Assembly (NCBI GenBank): GCA_944472155.2
Contig: OX235279.1
Coordinates: 149,752,199 to 149,816,198 of the forward strand
Direction of reading: 5' to 3'
From: Trichobilharzia szidati
Taxonomy: Eukaryota; Platyhelminthes; Trematoda; Strigeidida; Schistosomatidae
DNA length: 64,000 nucleotides
Shown piece after piece: positions 44,091 through 57,300 of the stretch; the first letter of the stretch is position 1; the number at the start of each line of letters is the position of its first letter. A program made the translations under genes and the position numbers. The notes beneath the pieces are model-generated. The model was not told the DNA's origin, made no database searches, and worked only from the letters and a program-made list of their open reading frames with translations.

Positions 44091-45430
44091 ATGAACGAGA
44101 ACTTCGTGCTCACGTTTTGTTGAGTTGACGTGTTCCCACAATTTTGATACTTCTAATGGCCTAAATACATATTTGAACCTTATTTAGTTGTAAGCACCAG
44201 GGATACCACTTACGCCAAGATAGAGTGGGCGAAGCTAATAAATCAAGTGTGACTTAAAAATAAGGATATCCGAATAGGCAGCTAAATAGAAATGGTCTGC
44301 GTTATCTTTTCTTTCCAAGTAAACTGGGCTAAATTTCCTGATGCAATGAATGCAAATCTTCTCATATTTATATTCCTATGTAACTGGAACTCTTCACAAA
44401 TCATGAGAAAACTGTTATTTAGGGTGAAAATTTAAAGGTACTGTGTAGTCATAAATAAGTAAAACATTTGGCCCAGAAACCAGGTCTACGCGCTTAAAAT
44501 GGACTACCACAAAATCCAAGAGAATGCAGTATTTTTCTGATGTTGATATTGTGGAAATCATTCAAATGACGCATTAATAACTGCGCAGTTATCTCTAACT
44601 AAGGGACCTTCACTGTCTGAAGTGAGAAAATCTTTCGCTATGCGTCATATTTTTCATAGACCAACTAGGAAACGCAGCACCAAATGTCCCTCTTTAAACT
44701 AGCGCTTATATCCAGTGGTATTAGAAGTTTTCTTCTGAATGTTGCAAAGTAGTTCCCTTGAGTCTAATCTCCATTTATGCAGCGAGTCGCTAAAATGGTT
44801 AGTTTTAAAATTCTGCGTCCGTATAGCAAAATCTTCGACGCATGCGAATATGTGGCTGAAACAGTTGAAAGGACACAACGAAGCAATGACACACAGTTTT
44901 ATCTTGGATTAGAAGTAAGTTAACGACTGGGAGGAGCACTGGCATGGCGAATAATTTTCAGTCATACATAATTTGATCAGATTTGTCCCGTTTTTTAGCA
45001 TCTCCAGTAATGATTGGCTAATGGCAGCAGTAATTCTGGAGCACTCTCCTCGGTTATGAAATCTTCCGGGAATTTCGTGTATAATAGTTGCCGGGAGGAA
45101 AGGCTGAAATTTTATATTTGAATTGCTGCAAACAACCCTCACTTTTTGGGAATTGGGGGCGTTTCTTTACGAGAAAACTTTCCGTTCTGCACCGTCTTAT
45201 TGTAGAGATGACAGTGCGTTTATCTTACCTAGCGTCCGAAACTTTTATCTCTGAGGAAAATTAGGATGTGAACTCAAGGCGTGTAGAGAAGCTGTTTTGT
45301 TTGGTATGTATGGTTTTACCCGCTTGTTTTTATCTCAAAATACGGCGAAGGTTACTTTTTCCAACATATACCAAAAATGTTTCATGGCCAAATAAATAGT
45401 CTGTAACTGTTTACTGAAAATGGTGTTCTA
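44091..45430. other. Intergenic; nothing recognised
   Basis: No motif or repeat identified. Confidence 0.4.
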
Positions 45431-45439
45431 GAAAACCAT

Positions 45440-45780
45440 TTTGTTCGGCTGACTCAACGAATTGGACGTTGCCTCCCATTGGCTTCAACCAGCAAGAACA
45501 TTCATGACTGACGTGTGGCCATCTATCCTGCCACACCTCAGATTTGGTCACACTACTTGCCAACCTTATATCCTGTCCCACCCACCCTGAAGATCAGGCT
45601 GCTCTTAACACCGTTCCAACCGGTGAAGGGAGGATAAAACACATGGCTGCCCAAAGGTGTACCTATTAACACTGATATGAAGAGAGTCAAGAGGTACAAA
45701 GTCACACCTCAAAGCAACCTCGGGGCTCTTGCCCCTGGAGAAACCAAATGTCCACCATGTGTTTCAATCTGAACAGATAA
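45440..45780 (-). repeat. Dispersed repeat, copy 1 (inverted relative to 49.66-49.95 kb)
   Basis: The minus strand has TTTGAGGTGTGACTTTGTAC, GGTGTTAAGAGCAGCCTGA and TAGTGTGACCAAATCTGAGG, each matched at 49.7-49.9 kb on the plus strand. Family unknown. Confidence 0.65.
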
Positions 45781-46390
45781 AAAACTTGATCAGTGACGGT
45801 GAGACAGTTGAAGCAAATTTATTTTGGATAGCTTCTTTGATCCCCTACTACTGAGCGTCAGTGGCTTGGATACAATCGTTCTGATAGGGGAAAACATGAC
45901 TGCCAGTTGCCGTGAAGTGTGGGAATGTGACTGCTCAAGGAATATGGCCGAAACGCCCGTTGCTACGAGAAAAGAAAGTTGCACTGTCTATACCGATGAA
46001 GAAAGTCTGTTTACTTAACAGTTTCTTAGCCCGTCAGGTACCACTGACAAGTAGAACGAACAACAGTTTCCACTGTAAATAGTTGGTTGAAAGTTACAAA
46101 ACAATGATGCAGTCTGGTATAAAGCGGGGATGATAGCAAGAATGAATTGGAAGTTGACTTCTTAAAAAGGTCAGCGAGTGGAACTTTCCTAACAGTTCAA
46201 GCCCCACGAGGAGATGTTTTAATTCCTTGATTGTATATCAGGTGTCTTCATAACTTCAAAAGGGTTTCCCCGAGTCAATATTTGTCATGAAGTTCGATGA
46301 AAGTGATCACCTAAGGCTGGAGTTCGAATTTACTGAAGCGCGTCGAAAATAATGGCCCTATCGTATATGTAGTGGTAGGTTGTGAACGGA

Positions 46391-46790
46391 CACTTGACGA
46401 GACGTTGACGCGCTTTTCGATTGTCACGCTATATTTACTCAGTTACACAAAGCTCCTATTTCTGTGGAGTTATTTGCCAAAATGGTGTGGAATTTATTGT
46501 AGTTGTTTGCCTTTTAAACACTGGATCCGTGGATATAATCTTGTTGACCGATGATACCTATAATTATCTGCTTGCCATTTTGTGACAGTCTAACACCTTG
46601 ACCTTGATGCGCTTCTCGGTTACTATGTTACATTCACATAGATGCATAAAACCCTTATTTTCATGAAATACCTTGCCAAAAAGTCGCAAAAAATTATTGC
46701 AATTATTTGACTTTGAAACACTGAATCTTTGGATTTAAACTTTGTTGTTGAATAATAACTATAACTATCTATTTGCCACTCTGTGCATGT
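46391..46790 (+). repeat. Diverged tandem duplication, two units of about 200 bp
   Basis: Unit 1 (46391-46590) and unit 2 (46591-46790) share order and spacing of blocks: TTGACGCGCTTTTCG / TTGATGCGCTTCTCG, TTTGCCAAAATGGTG / TTGCCAAAAAGTCG, TGACTTTGAAACACTG-like blocks, TATCTGCTTGCCATTTTGTG / TATCTATTTGCCACTCTGTG. Not coding in any shared frame. Confidence 0.75.
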
Positions 46791-46875
46791 TTAACAGTAA
46801 CTAAAATCTTAAATCGTGTATACTGACGGAATTACATGTTCAAGTTTGCTCAAGTCAGTGAGTCTGTCATTTTTG

Positions 46876-47545
46876 TACCAGATGGAATCCCCGCAGAAGT
46901 ATTGAAAATGGACTCAGAGACAACAGCGGACTTGGTGGCACCACTACTGGAGAAGGTGTGGAAAGAAGGCAAGGTACCCGAGGATTAAAAGAAAGGATAT
47001 TTGTTCAAACCACCAAAGAAAGGAGACCTAAGTCAATGCAAAAACGGCAAGAATGCAGCATTATGCTCCTGTCTATCCCAAGCAAAATACTAATGTGCAT
47101 CATCCTAGAGAGAATCAAACAAGCCCTGGATGAAAAACTTCGACCAGAACAGGCTGGATTAAGGAGAAACAAGTCATGCATTGATCAGATCGCCACATTA
47201 CGGATCATCATTGAACAGAGCTTGGAATGGCAGTCAGTCAGCTCTCTACTTCAACTTCATCGACTTTGAAAAGGCCTTCGACAGCGTCGATCGAGAGGTG
47301 CTTTGGCAACTACTCCGCTACTACGGGGTGCCACCGACAATTATACATGTCATCCAACAGCTGTAGGACAATGCTGCATGCCAAGTAATCCACAACGCGA
47401 AACTCACGGAATCCTTCGAAGTGAGGACAGGAGTAAGACAAGGCTGCCTACTATCTCCAATGATTAGTTTCCTGATTGCAGTAAAATGGGTAATGTGACA
47501 GACAGCGGGCAGCAAGGAAACAGGCATGATACTTCATCTGAATTT
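46876..47545 (+). mobile_element. RTE-type retrotransposon, RT-domain fragment
   Basis: Reads PDGIPAEVLKMDSETTADLV, KVWKEGKVPED, KPPKKGDLS, then (shifted) LYFNFIDFEKAFDSVDREVL, YGVPPTIIHVIQ and VRTGVRQGCLLSPM: RT blocks up to the 'RQGCLLSP' motif. The catalytic DD block is not reached. Homologous at its left to 63838-64000. Stops and frameshifts; dead. Confidence 0.8.
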
Positions 47546-47944
47546 ATACGCACCATAATATTTAAGCAAGTGGTCCATCCAATTTTTCTTTTTCAAGCGT
47601 TAGTGTGATGGCATATGCTTAAGAAGATGAGGGTTCCGCAGTATACCTAGTGTGGAAAACGCAGCTATTTGTCCTGTAGCTCGCAAAGTACCTGCTCAGC
47701 TGAGACCGGAGACAAATCAGAGCAGCAAATTAATCACCCGAAAAAGGAACAGATTTCGGTAGCAGTAATGTGGAGCAGTGATGACGGTGTAAGTGGCCTG
47801 GTTGCATGCAGGATTAACTGAACATAGCACGCTGTGTGTCGTGGTTGCACAGATGTTTGACAGTGAACTTTCGGCTTAACCAGTAGAAGTAAATAACCAC
47901 GTCCATATCTATCGCTACATAAAGAACTTTTCAGTTTCGTTTTA

Positions 47945-48190
47945 CTTGATTCGCTTGCGTTCTGAGTGAAGCGTAGGACTTCAAGCTTAAGATTTCGAGG
48001 TTTCAGTAGCAATGATTTTGCTCATTTTCTTTGATTTTCTTTGACATCATTAGCCCCACGTCCTACCTTCCATCTTTGAGGGGATTACTACCGGCACATC
48101 GAGTTTTTGGGAGTGCGTCTGCTAAAAATCGAAAAGTGGATCACGTGTTTGGTCGCCGAGTATTCTACCACTGCATCACCGATGCACAAA
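47945..48190 (-). repeat. tRNA-derived SINE, diverged
   Basis: Minus strand: GCATCGGTGATGCAGTGGTA (box A region) and a decayed box B, a body, and an RTE-like tail (GCTTGAAGTCCTACGCTTCA). Confidence 0.6.
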
Positions 48191-48199
48191 TGAAGAATG

Positions 48200-49650
48200 C
48201 CGTAGACTGTTAATATTGAGGAGTTATTTACCAACATGGCTCACTGCCTCCTAGTGGGCTCGTGAGGTAATAACGACGATACCAGCCGGTAGAGAAAAGC
48301 CAACGTTGGTACCAGTTGTTAAATTCTTCCGATGGGAGCAATGGCAGTGGGTATCCTTTGGGCCTCCTACTTTGTATGTACAGTGATTCACTAAATGTTT
48401 GTTCAGCAGTCATCGTACTTTGTTTGCTTCCTGCTCAGTGCCCGTTTTACCTGAAACAGAAAACCAGGACTATGTCGGAAAAAATTAAGAAGGGCAGTGG
48501 TTGAATTGGAACATACATACACTAAGCAGTGTATAAGAAGTGACATCAAATACGTAAAAATTATTACTCGAGATACAAACGGAATAATCGACACGTATCA
48601 AAAGCATGCTATAAGATTGACACATTACCCTTGCGGAAAACCAAGGTGCATTTGTTTTTCCTTGTTAGACATGCATGATTGTGCCTTCAGAACGTTGTTG
48701 ACAATCATGTATGATTGTCTACGCACTTACTGTTTCCTCAAAGGAAATCTACCAGCGGTTTAAAAGAGACAAGTGATTCCACTCCCACTTGACACTTGCG
48801 AATATTTGCAGCAATGCTATGTCGACGGAACCCATGGAAGCCCGAGTTCAAATGTCACATGTCTGTTTTCCAGCAGCTTTCTAGGTGGGTGTAGAAATTT
48901 AAACGGTCCGGAGTGCTTAGTGACAGCTGTTTTCGGAGTGTCTTCCAGTGGCATCGGAATTCAAACATGAGATTTAACCGACGTGATTTTTGAAAAATAG
49001 TCGCACCAGACAGCGTTTCCATCAACTCGTGGGTATGCGCCAGCGAGTAACAATCTTGATTAGTTTTGGAGTTTACTAGTGTGTAATTACTGGCTATGGT
49101 CGCTATTGAGTCGTCCTGTAGTTTTTCTACCCTTCTTTAAATTAAGTGGTTTCCAGCAGCATTTAGTTTCCTGTCCATATAGGAACCATTGTGGGATCTT
49201 AGCTGCATATGGTTTAGATTTCGGTCGACTAAGTGAGCTGCTACTTTGAGATGAGTCGTGTTAGTGGTTGGAGGCAAGTTGAAGACTAGTCAACCTAAGG
49301 TGACTTCCAAGGGATTTTACAAGGAAGTTATTAAGCATTAGCTCCTATCCTTTTTCTCCTACGGTTTTCTCCCTTCTGTTTTCACAGCTATTTCCGGCGA
49401 TCACGTTACTGGCCCCGTTATGCCTTGTCCCCCATCTGTTCCACTAGATCGAAGTGTTGAATCTACACAAACTACACTCCCCCAATATTCAGTAAAGCAT
49501 TTGTACACTTGATAGGGACTGAATAATCTTCGTGAATTTCATCCACCAGCTCAGAACTGGATGCAAATTGCTGCTAACATAATATACCTGCAGGGGAGCA
49601 AAGAAGCTCGTCAATTCGATTGAATCTCAGCTATTTCACTGTTAACAGTT
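48200..49650. other. Intergenic; nothing recognised
   Basis: Short frames on both strands without motifs. Confidence 0.35.
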
Positions 49651-49659
49651 ACATCGTTT

Positions 49660-49950
49660 GTCTGTGCTAATTGGGCCACATTGGGTCTTCAAGGAACAAG
49701 GGTGCGAGTGCTGCTTTGAGGTGTGGCTGTTCATCCCTGTACTCTCTCCACGCCATCTCGAATAGCCGTAGGTGTTATTATCTGCCTCTGCTAGTTGGAG
49801 TGGTGTTAAGAGCAGCATCTCATCCAGATTAGGTGGGACAGGCTAATGAGTCACCATGTAGTGTGACCAGAGCCGAGGCTTGGCAGGAAAGACAGTTGCA
49901 CAGTAAACACGAACGTTATTTCTAGTCTAAGTTAACTGGCAGCTAGCTTG
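49660..49950 (+). repeat. Dispersed repeat, copy 2
   Basis: Partner of 45440-45780 in opposite orientation: TTTGAGGTGTGGCTGTTCAT, GGTGTTAAGAGCAGCATCTC and TAGTGTGACCAGAGCCGAGG. No coding frame shared. Confidence 0.65.
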
Positions 49951-52280
49951 AAGCCATTCAGGCAGCCTAAGTGGTTCCCTCGGCAGCTACCAGTAACTGT
50001 ATTTGTCGAACCTGTCAAATGCCAGGGCCAAAACCACAGTTAATGTTTTGTGTTTTGCTTACCATAAATGAGTAGTGCGTGTATAGTTTCCTGGTCCTGA
50101 GCTTCTTGAATTCACTCAGTTAATACAGCCAGCCACACACTTATACACAAAAACCCCACATAAAAATAGGCACGTCCTCACTCTTATGCATATAATTTCT
50201 GTATAGTCTACTAGTGAAGCAGTTTCATGTAACATCCACCTAATATCTGACCCGAACCTTCATTTCGCCTTATCAGTTTCACTCTGGGAGTGTTATTCTG
50301 TCAGTCTTTACAACTTGATATTATCTAAAGCAACACCAGTGCCACCACGATCAATCGCAAAGCCAGATGAGAGAGTTATAGAAAAGAATATCAGTAGTTC
50401 AATCTTTTTGTTTTCTAAACGTCCAAACGGGATTTTTCTCTGCAATATCCCAGCTTTCGCAGTTGCTTAAGACAGGATTATGTGAAACTGTGCTGAAGAG
50501 TAGAGATGAATCGAGCGTTCTTTATCACCTATTAGAAGATGCTTCTGAGTTGAAATAAAGTTCGAGGAAGGGCATTAGTGTGCCATGTTAATTATAGCGA
50601 ATATTGCATTAGTTTGTCATAGCCTCGTCTATTCGGATCTGCTTCCTATGTGTTGCAGTCAAGAATTAAGGGAGATCACCATATTTGCCGTGGTCCTCTG
50701 CACAGGTAATTGAAATGCTTGGAGAAAGTCTAAAGATGACAATGAAATGCGCAAACTGCGTACAGATATCAATGACTTCACTGGTCGGTCCCCTGCCTTG
50801 CGTCGTCATCAGCAACAGGCGTGATCTTTGCCAGTAGGCTTGCCACTTTATGTACATCTCTGGTGAACCTTGGACCAGAAAAACGATTTCGAGCGGCCTA
50901 ACCTTGTTAAGAAGTGTCTCACATATAATGAAAATAGTCCCAAGTGCGGTCGAACATATAATGCCCGATTCTGTCACATGAGAAACCACATCATATCATA
51001 TCATAGACAAAAAGAAGATGTGATTACGATCTTCAGGATTTAACGAAAGGACTACGAACCTTGTCTGTTTTCCATTTTGTTTTCCACTCGGTCCTAGCAT
51101 CCAAAATGGCATGGTAGAAAAACAAAAAAGTCAAGGAGGAATCAACCCTCTGCAGTACTAGGACTGTGTCTGCGCCCAGCATGAGCACAGAGACTTATTA
51201 GAAAGGGACTAGCGTAGGCTAACAGTGTTAAAACCTCAATCAAAAAGCAGAGTTTGGGGACTAGTAGCATCACGACTGTTGATGAAAGTTGGATTCGCAT
51301 ACGCAGAACCAAGGTTAACCACATCACGGCACACGAAGTAGCGCACAACATGTTCCAAGACAGTACCAGAAAAGCACGATGGTATCCCCGAGAGCAGCTC
51401 ATAGAACTGTACGTAAGAAAGCGGAAGGTAGCTGTCAAGGAACTTAACCATAAGTTCCTATTATTTGCGAAGACGCTCCGAGTCGATAACTACTATGAAT
51501 GATTATGGACTTTAACTCCAAAACACAAGGACCTGTAATAAGTTGTATTTTTCGGCAATTAAAATCGATATTGGTACAAAGTTTATAAACAAATGTTTTA
51601 CAAGGAATGTATTGTACTTGTATTCATATTCTTTCGTCTTCCAACTTGTACACGATTGAGTCATTCGTGCCTTCGATTTGGCCGCCAATAGTGACCAAGG
51701 TCAAAGAACCAACGTTCAATATCCACATTCATTTACACTCCTCAGCATAAAAGGGTTCATCCCTTTATTTTTTGAGGCTTGCAACGGTCGCAACTCGCTG
51801 CCTGAGCACATAACAACATTTTCATCAACCGAGACCTCCTAGGATGAGTTCAACCCCTGCACCCCTCCTCGTGGAAAAATTATCGAAGCAAGATAAGTCA
51901 GATGGAAACCTAAGGTGACAGGACCATTAATATATGCTTGGAACTCGGGCACTGTGGTAGTATAAAATTCCATATCAACTTATTTATTAGATACACTACA
52001 CAGCCAAACAACATTATTTACTCGGTGACTGCGATTCGAACGCAATTTACTGCTGCTCTATATCATATAAACTACGGGCACATAACTTTGAAACTTTCGT
52101 TCCTTTTGTTCTTTCCTATTAGCCATACAAGCGTTAGAAGAATTCTACAGAATACTCTGTGGACAGGTGTTGAATGATTTACACCACATGTTTCCCCCCA
52201 CTTGATTTGACAAATGAAGCTTCCATGACCAATCTCTCGCCCCAACCTGTTATATTAGAATTCAACTCTTGCGTCTCAAC
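49951..52280. other. Intergenic; nothing recognised
   Basis: Frames at 50666-50989 (minus) and 51254-51502 (plus) are open but carry no motif I know; the second lies in a dense overlap of frames on both strands. Confidence 0.35.
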
Positions 52281-52289
52281 TGATGTTCA

Positions 52290-52525
52290 TCAGCGGCATA
52301 TCGGTAGAATGCTCACCAACCACAGGTGTGGTTCAGAGTTCGATCCCCGGCTAACGCACTCCTTCACCCCACCAGACCAGTAATAAGAGTGACAAGGAAG
52401 GAAGGTTGGTTATGAGGCTAGCAAACCCATCCCTTTAAAATAAACACCATTGCTACCAAAACTTAAAATATCTAGCTTGAAGCTCTGTGTTCTGTTAGGA
52501 AAGTAGAGCAATAAAATAATAAATA
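52290..52525 (+). repeat. tRNA-derived SINE with RTE-like tail and (AAT)-type end
   Basis: GGCATATCGGTAGAATGCTC (box A), GAGTTCGATCCCCGGC (box B), body, AGCTTGAAGCTCTGTGTTCT and then an AATAAAATAATAAATAATAA end. Confidence 0.72.
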
Positions 52526-52599
52526 ATAACATTTCAAATCATCTCACTGTGTGGTTGTTTGTGTAATTGCATGTTGTGTTTGCCACAACTCAAATATTC

Positions 52600-53450
52600 T
52601 CTACATTTCTTATCTTTTTCAAGTCAACTAATCTACATTTTGGCAAAGTTTCTGTGCTCTGCTTGCTTGATGATTGACTCCGTTCTACTACTCTCACCTA
52701 TGAATTTCACCTGGCAATCATTACATCAGAGTATTTGATAAAGTGAATTGTTTTGTTCATTGGGCTCGTTTAACAGGATCCCCTAACTGACAAAGTTTAT
52801 TTCTGAGTGAGTTTGTGGGTTTGGATTCCACTTTCACTCCTCCCTGTATTGCCAGGAATTTGACGTAAAGTTTCCGAAGTTTATGCTTTGTATGGAAGTA
52901 CTACTGGTGATTTATAATAATAACATTAGATTCCCTATTGTGGTGTTATCACCATTCTCCACATGTTTGTCATGCATGTCGTCATTATTATCATTATATT
53001 TGTTAATATTACCACCACTAATACTACCGCTATTATTATTAATTTGTTTTCTTTAGCGTACTTCCTGACTAATATATCAGGGTAATGATTAAGTTTCAAA
53101 GCTTCCCTTATATGCCTCACTTCCTGTATTGGATTTACCTTATCACTACTCAGTTTTTCTGCCTCATCACTTAAATAGTTCACCATCCCTATTTTCACTG
53201 ACATATGGTAGGATGAACCAAAATCCACATCATGGTTAAAGTGTATGGGTTTCCTGTAAACACTGGTGTTTAACTTCACATCTTCTCTCCCTTTTATGCT
53301 GCAATTTGACGTTGGGAGCTGCTCATCCTGACTTTCTAGTTCACAGGTGGGTTCAGTTGCCTCTACCTTTGAGTTGATATGTTGGAAAAATCTATTTGTC
53401 CTGTGTTTTGAGTACAGTGAATGAGTCATCTACACACCCTAACCATACCT
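52600..53450 (-). mobile_element. PLE, 5'-truncated (post-RT region to GIY-YIG)
   Basis: The minus strand has VKLNTSVYRKPIHFNHDVDF, YHMSVKIGMVNYLSDEAEKL and IREALKLNHYPDILVRKYAK (the PLE post-RT pattern), a microsatellite-derived hydrophobic run, then CNDCQVKFIGESSR and GIY-YIG tail homologous to 57.9-58.2 kb. The first 164 codons are open. Dead downstream. Confidence 0.78.
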
Positions 53451-53657
53451 TTGGGGTGGGGCTGGAAGTTTCAGTTGCTTGGTGATAGGGGCACTTAGGA
53501 ATAGATTATTGTTCCTAGTCGTATAATAAAGTATATATTGTCCCGTTGGAATCCTTAAGACTTCAGTCATCAACTATTAGAGATTTATATGAACTGTGAT
53601 CAAGATTTGACCGGATAGTTGCAAAATAATTGAGCGCTGAGTGAGAAGTAGACATTT

Positions 53658-53813
53658 ATAAAATTATATTTGTAAAATCTCAGCGAAATTGAAATGATTA
53701 ATTCCAACGTTTCGTTCGGCAATCTGGCCTGAAGAAGTTCGGATCAGATTGCCGAACGAAACGTTGGAATTAATCATTTCAATTTCGCTGAGATTTTACA
53801 AATATAATTTTAT
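53658..53813. repeat. Exact 69-bp palindrome with 18-nt loop
   Basis: Arms 53658-53726 and 53745-53813 are exact reverse complements; the loop 53727-53744 is GCCTGAAGAAGTTCGGAT. It lies about 200 bp beyond the 5' side of the minus-strand PLE. Confidence 0.92.
53729..53765 (+). ncRNA. PLE-type hammerhead-like motif in the palindrome loop
   Basis: CTGAAGA (fits CUGANGA), one extra A, stem II GTTCGG/CCGAAC around ATCAGATTG, then GAAACGTTGG. Known: PLEs carry minimal hammerheads of this general form. Stem III would be 2 bp and stem I is not supported, so this copy is probably inactive alone. Confidence 0.4.
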
Positions 53814-54394
53814 TAGAGATTTACTTCGAATCGACTACAAACACTCAGATGCATCAGCTCTTCACTGAGATTTCAAATATTTCCATTAACTCTCCATTAA
53901 TTGTTCTGTAACCGGCCATATATCGACCTGTATGCCATTTATGTGTCAGGAATGAAGATGAGATCAGATCAGTAGTTTTCAAAATCGTGCACACCGACAG
54001 TACAATCGTTAGGTTACACGGCTGCCTGCCTAAGACTTTGCCCATCAAAATTTGATCCATCAATATACTGCATCTAATTTCTTGTGTTCAATATGTTTCA
54101 ACGGGCTGACGTATTCAAATATGACTTCTGAGCGCATTGCTTACACTCGTGAATATTTAGAATGTTTAAATGCTATGGATTCGCGAATTCCCACAAAACT
54201 GAGATAGGTCACCATTATGGGCAGATATATTGCCAATGTTTCCTAAGGGTGTTTTTACAATTGTTCAAACAAATGGTTAGACATTCTGTCAGTATATTTT
54301 TCCTCACAGTAGATAAGTTTGTTTTAAATATCTCATAGCGATGCAGTATTAGCCACTGGGTGACGCTTTGATCGTGAATTATTGCTCATAATCA

Positions 54395-57300
54395 TGTCAA
54401 TATCTTCCCTCCGTTGAATAGTTTAGAAAGGAGCAGCCCCAACTCTCTTGGTTCAACCTGTTCCTGTTGTGCCTTGCTCCTGACTTCTTAATCCCACTGT
54501 ATCCATTTCTGAAGTTGGCTGACATCAACTCGTTTTTGTTTACTTCTTCTTTCGACGATATAAATGAAACCACGCCTCTCGGTAACAATGTGAGTCCCCT
54601 CCCGCTTTGAAAGGACCTTCTGTAAACCTGGCTAGCATCTAACTATGTACTTTCTTCCTCTACACTTTGCCTGATTGCCGATTTCAAAGGCTATGCACAT
54701 TATCTTCCCTCCCTGTCCAGATTTCCAGGCGTCTTTCTTCTGTTTATGCTTTACATTCCTGACGTTAGTGGCCTCATCATATTCCACTCCCGGTGGAGGG
54801 GCCACGTTGTGTTGTGTGTTGGTAGTTGTGGTTTCCTCCCATACAGCAACTGAAATGGTGACTTATTTCTTGATTTGTGGTCGGAAGCACAATTTACTAG
54901 TGGTATCAATGGAAGCTCTGTCTCTCAGTTGCCTCCCTTTGAGACCAGCCACTCCCTCAGCGTACGGTTATTCCTCTCTGTCAGATCATTCGTTCGCGGA
55001 TGATGGGTAGCTAATGTGATCTTTTTGATAGCTAAATGTTGCAAACGGGAAAGGAATTCTTTCAAAACAAGGACCCTGAACTTTCACTATCGCCTTTAGT
55101 ATGCCATGGTCTGCAGCGATATGTCAAACTACTGAGTCAGTCACTGTTCTCATGTGCTGATCAGGGATAGAGGCGGCATCTACCCATTGTGTGGCTTGTT
55201 CCATTATCATCAGGAGGTACTGTTCGCTATCGGATGTCAGTGGAAACGGTTCTGTCACATCTACTTACTACAAGTCACCCACCACCGTAACTAGAATCGA
55301 CGTCAGCAGCGGTCGTATGCACTGGCCTTTTATAAACAACTGGCACTGTGGACATCCAAGTACATAATTTGCCACACCTTTTCTCGTACGGAGTCAGTAT
55401 GTCTAAGTACTGTGTCTATGCCGTAGTCACTCGCATCTGTGCACACCATGAACTGTTTACGGGGTGCAGGCAGTTTAGTGTCAGTTTTTGGTGGTCTAAA
55501 AGCTGTTTAATGCTATCGAATATTTTCTGCTAATCCCCTGACAAAACCAACCTCAACTCATCCAACAGTCTGCACAGGAGGGCTGCTATCTCGTTGAAGT
55601 ATTTCACAGATCGACCATAAAACGCTCTTCTCCCCAGGAACTGCCTTAGTTTTCTCCTGGAATTTGAAGGCGTAATGACCCTTATCGTCAAGGACTTATC
55701 CGGAAGTGGTTTTAACTCACTGCTGCCTAGTTTATGACCCAACAGCGTAACATTACGTTTTGCTATCTGAGATTTCGGTTTTTTGATTCTATATCCGAAA
55801 TCTCGAATACGTTTTAACGGAGCTAAGACATGGTTGCTTTCGTTTGGATTGTAAATGATATGGTCATCACCGTGCACCTCCAGTTCCTTCAGGTTTCCAG
55901 GTAACAACGCCATCAGTCGTCAAAATGTAAACGGCGCTCCTGCTAGTCCAAATGGCATACGTCTTAACCGATACTGTTTCTTTCTCGCAATGAACGCCGT
56001 CTTATCTCTGTCGCTTTGTTTTATCAGTATCTGCGAATATCCTGACTGGAGGCTTAGCACTTCAAACAAATCTATTACAGTCGGCATGGCACACCGTCTT
56101 AGCTCTCTCAGGCTGTTTAGCTGCCGGAAATCAACGTAGAGTCTGTACTTGCCATTCACTTTTTGAACTAAAAGAAGTGGAGAGTTATTCATTAATATCA
56201 TCCTGTAACATCTTCACTTATCGCTCAACTTCACCTTCTAAACTACATATATATATATTTATTCCTGTTTATGCAGGAACATACCAATTGTACAGGCATG
56301 GATAAGTTATTATATAAATTACATAGGACCCTTTGTGTTGTGAATGGGGTCATTTTCCGACGGCCCAGTGAGATTCCATGATATATGTTGTCGCAATAAC
56401 CGTAGGTATCCCCACCTCCATTGGACAGGTGATCGTATACTCTGACTAACACTATCATATTCTATGTTTTCGACACCTTAAGCCCTGCTCTTTCGCTTGT
56501 CTTATACATGCCGATGGGTCCGTACTTCTTAATCACAGTCCACCCTCCACGTTAGTTACTGCACCAACCTCTCGCAAGAAATCATTGCCAGGCGTTGTTC
56601 GCTGCAACTCGGGCACAACAATGAACGGGAACGTTGCTTTACGATTGCCAATAAAAATGCTGCGGTTTGACATGCCCGTGATGTTTAGCACGTATTTACC
56701 TACCGTTTGAACTGTCAATGAGCATGGCCTGACGCTATGATATAGATTCTTATCCATTAGTGAGACTGCAGCCCCTGTATCTATTAAGCATTCTACTCCT
56801 CATCCATTCACTCGCAGCTTGGAATTGACGGCCTTTCTGTCTATGGCTCCCACTGCTTCTAGTCTTATTGGGGAAAAAGAATGCACTCTACACCATCTGA
56901 AATTTTTCCTTCTCCTTACTTCTAGGCAGTACCTCCTCCAAAGTCCCGCTTTGCCACATTCAAAAGAACTGTCATTCCTGGCAGTCATTCGTTGTGTATC
57001 CACTTCACACTACAAATCTTCAGTTGTTTGTTCCCATTCTTAATATTTCGGTGGCTCTGTTGCAGCTACCGTTGTGCTCAGCAGCTGCCTGGTCACCCTC
57101 GCTAGGTCGCTGATGTCCATGGGTTGTACAGCGTTAACCAGTTGTAGTTGCTGAGACATGTTGTCTGGCATTCTCTCGATGAACCGGGATGCCAATAACT
57201 GCAACTATGACTCCTCACCCAATGTGGTGGGTGAGTGATGGAGCAGATTCGTCAGCTTCATCGCCAACACTAACGCGTCTCCATCTGATCCCAGCTTCCA

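Noticed and set aside
51254..51502. 82-codon frame as a possible small gene
   Set aside because: No recognisable motif, and long frames overlap on both strands, which suggests base composition or an unknown repeat.
52935..53040. Hydrophobic run (IIIAVVLVVVILTNIMII) as a membrane segment
   Set aside because: It is the translation of an ATT/ACC microsatellite inside a PLE relic.
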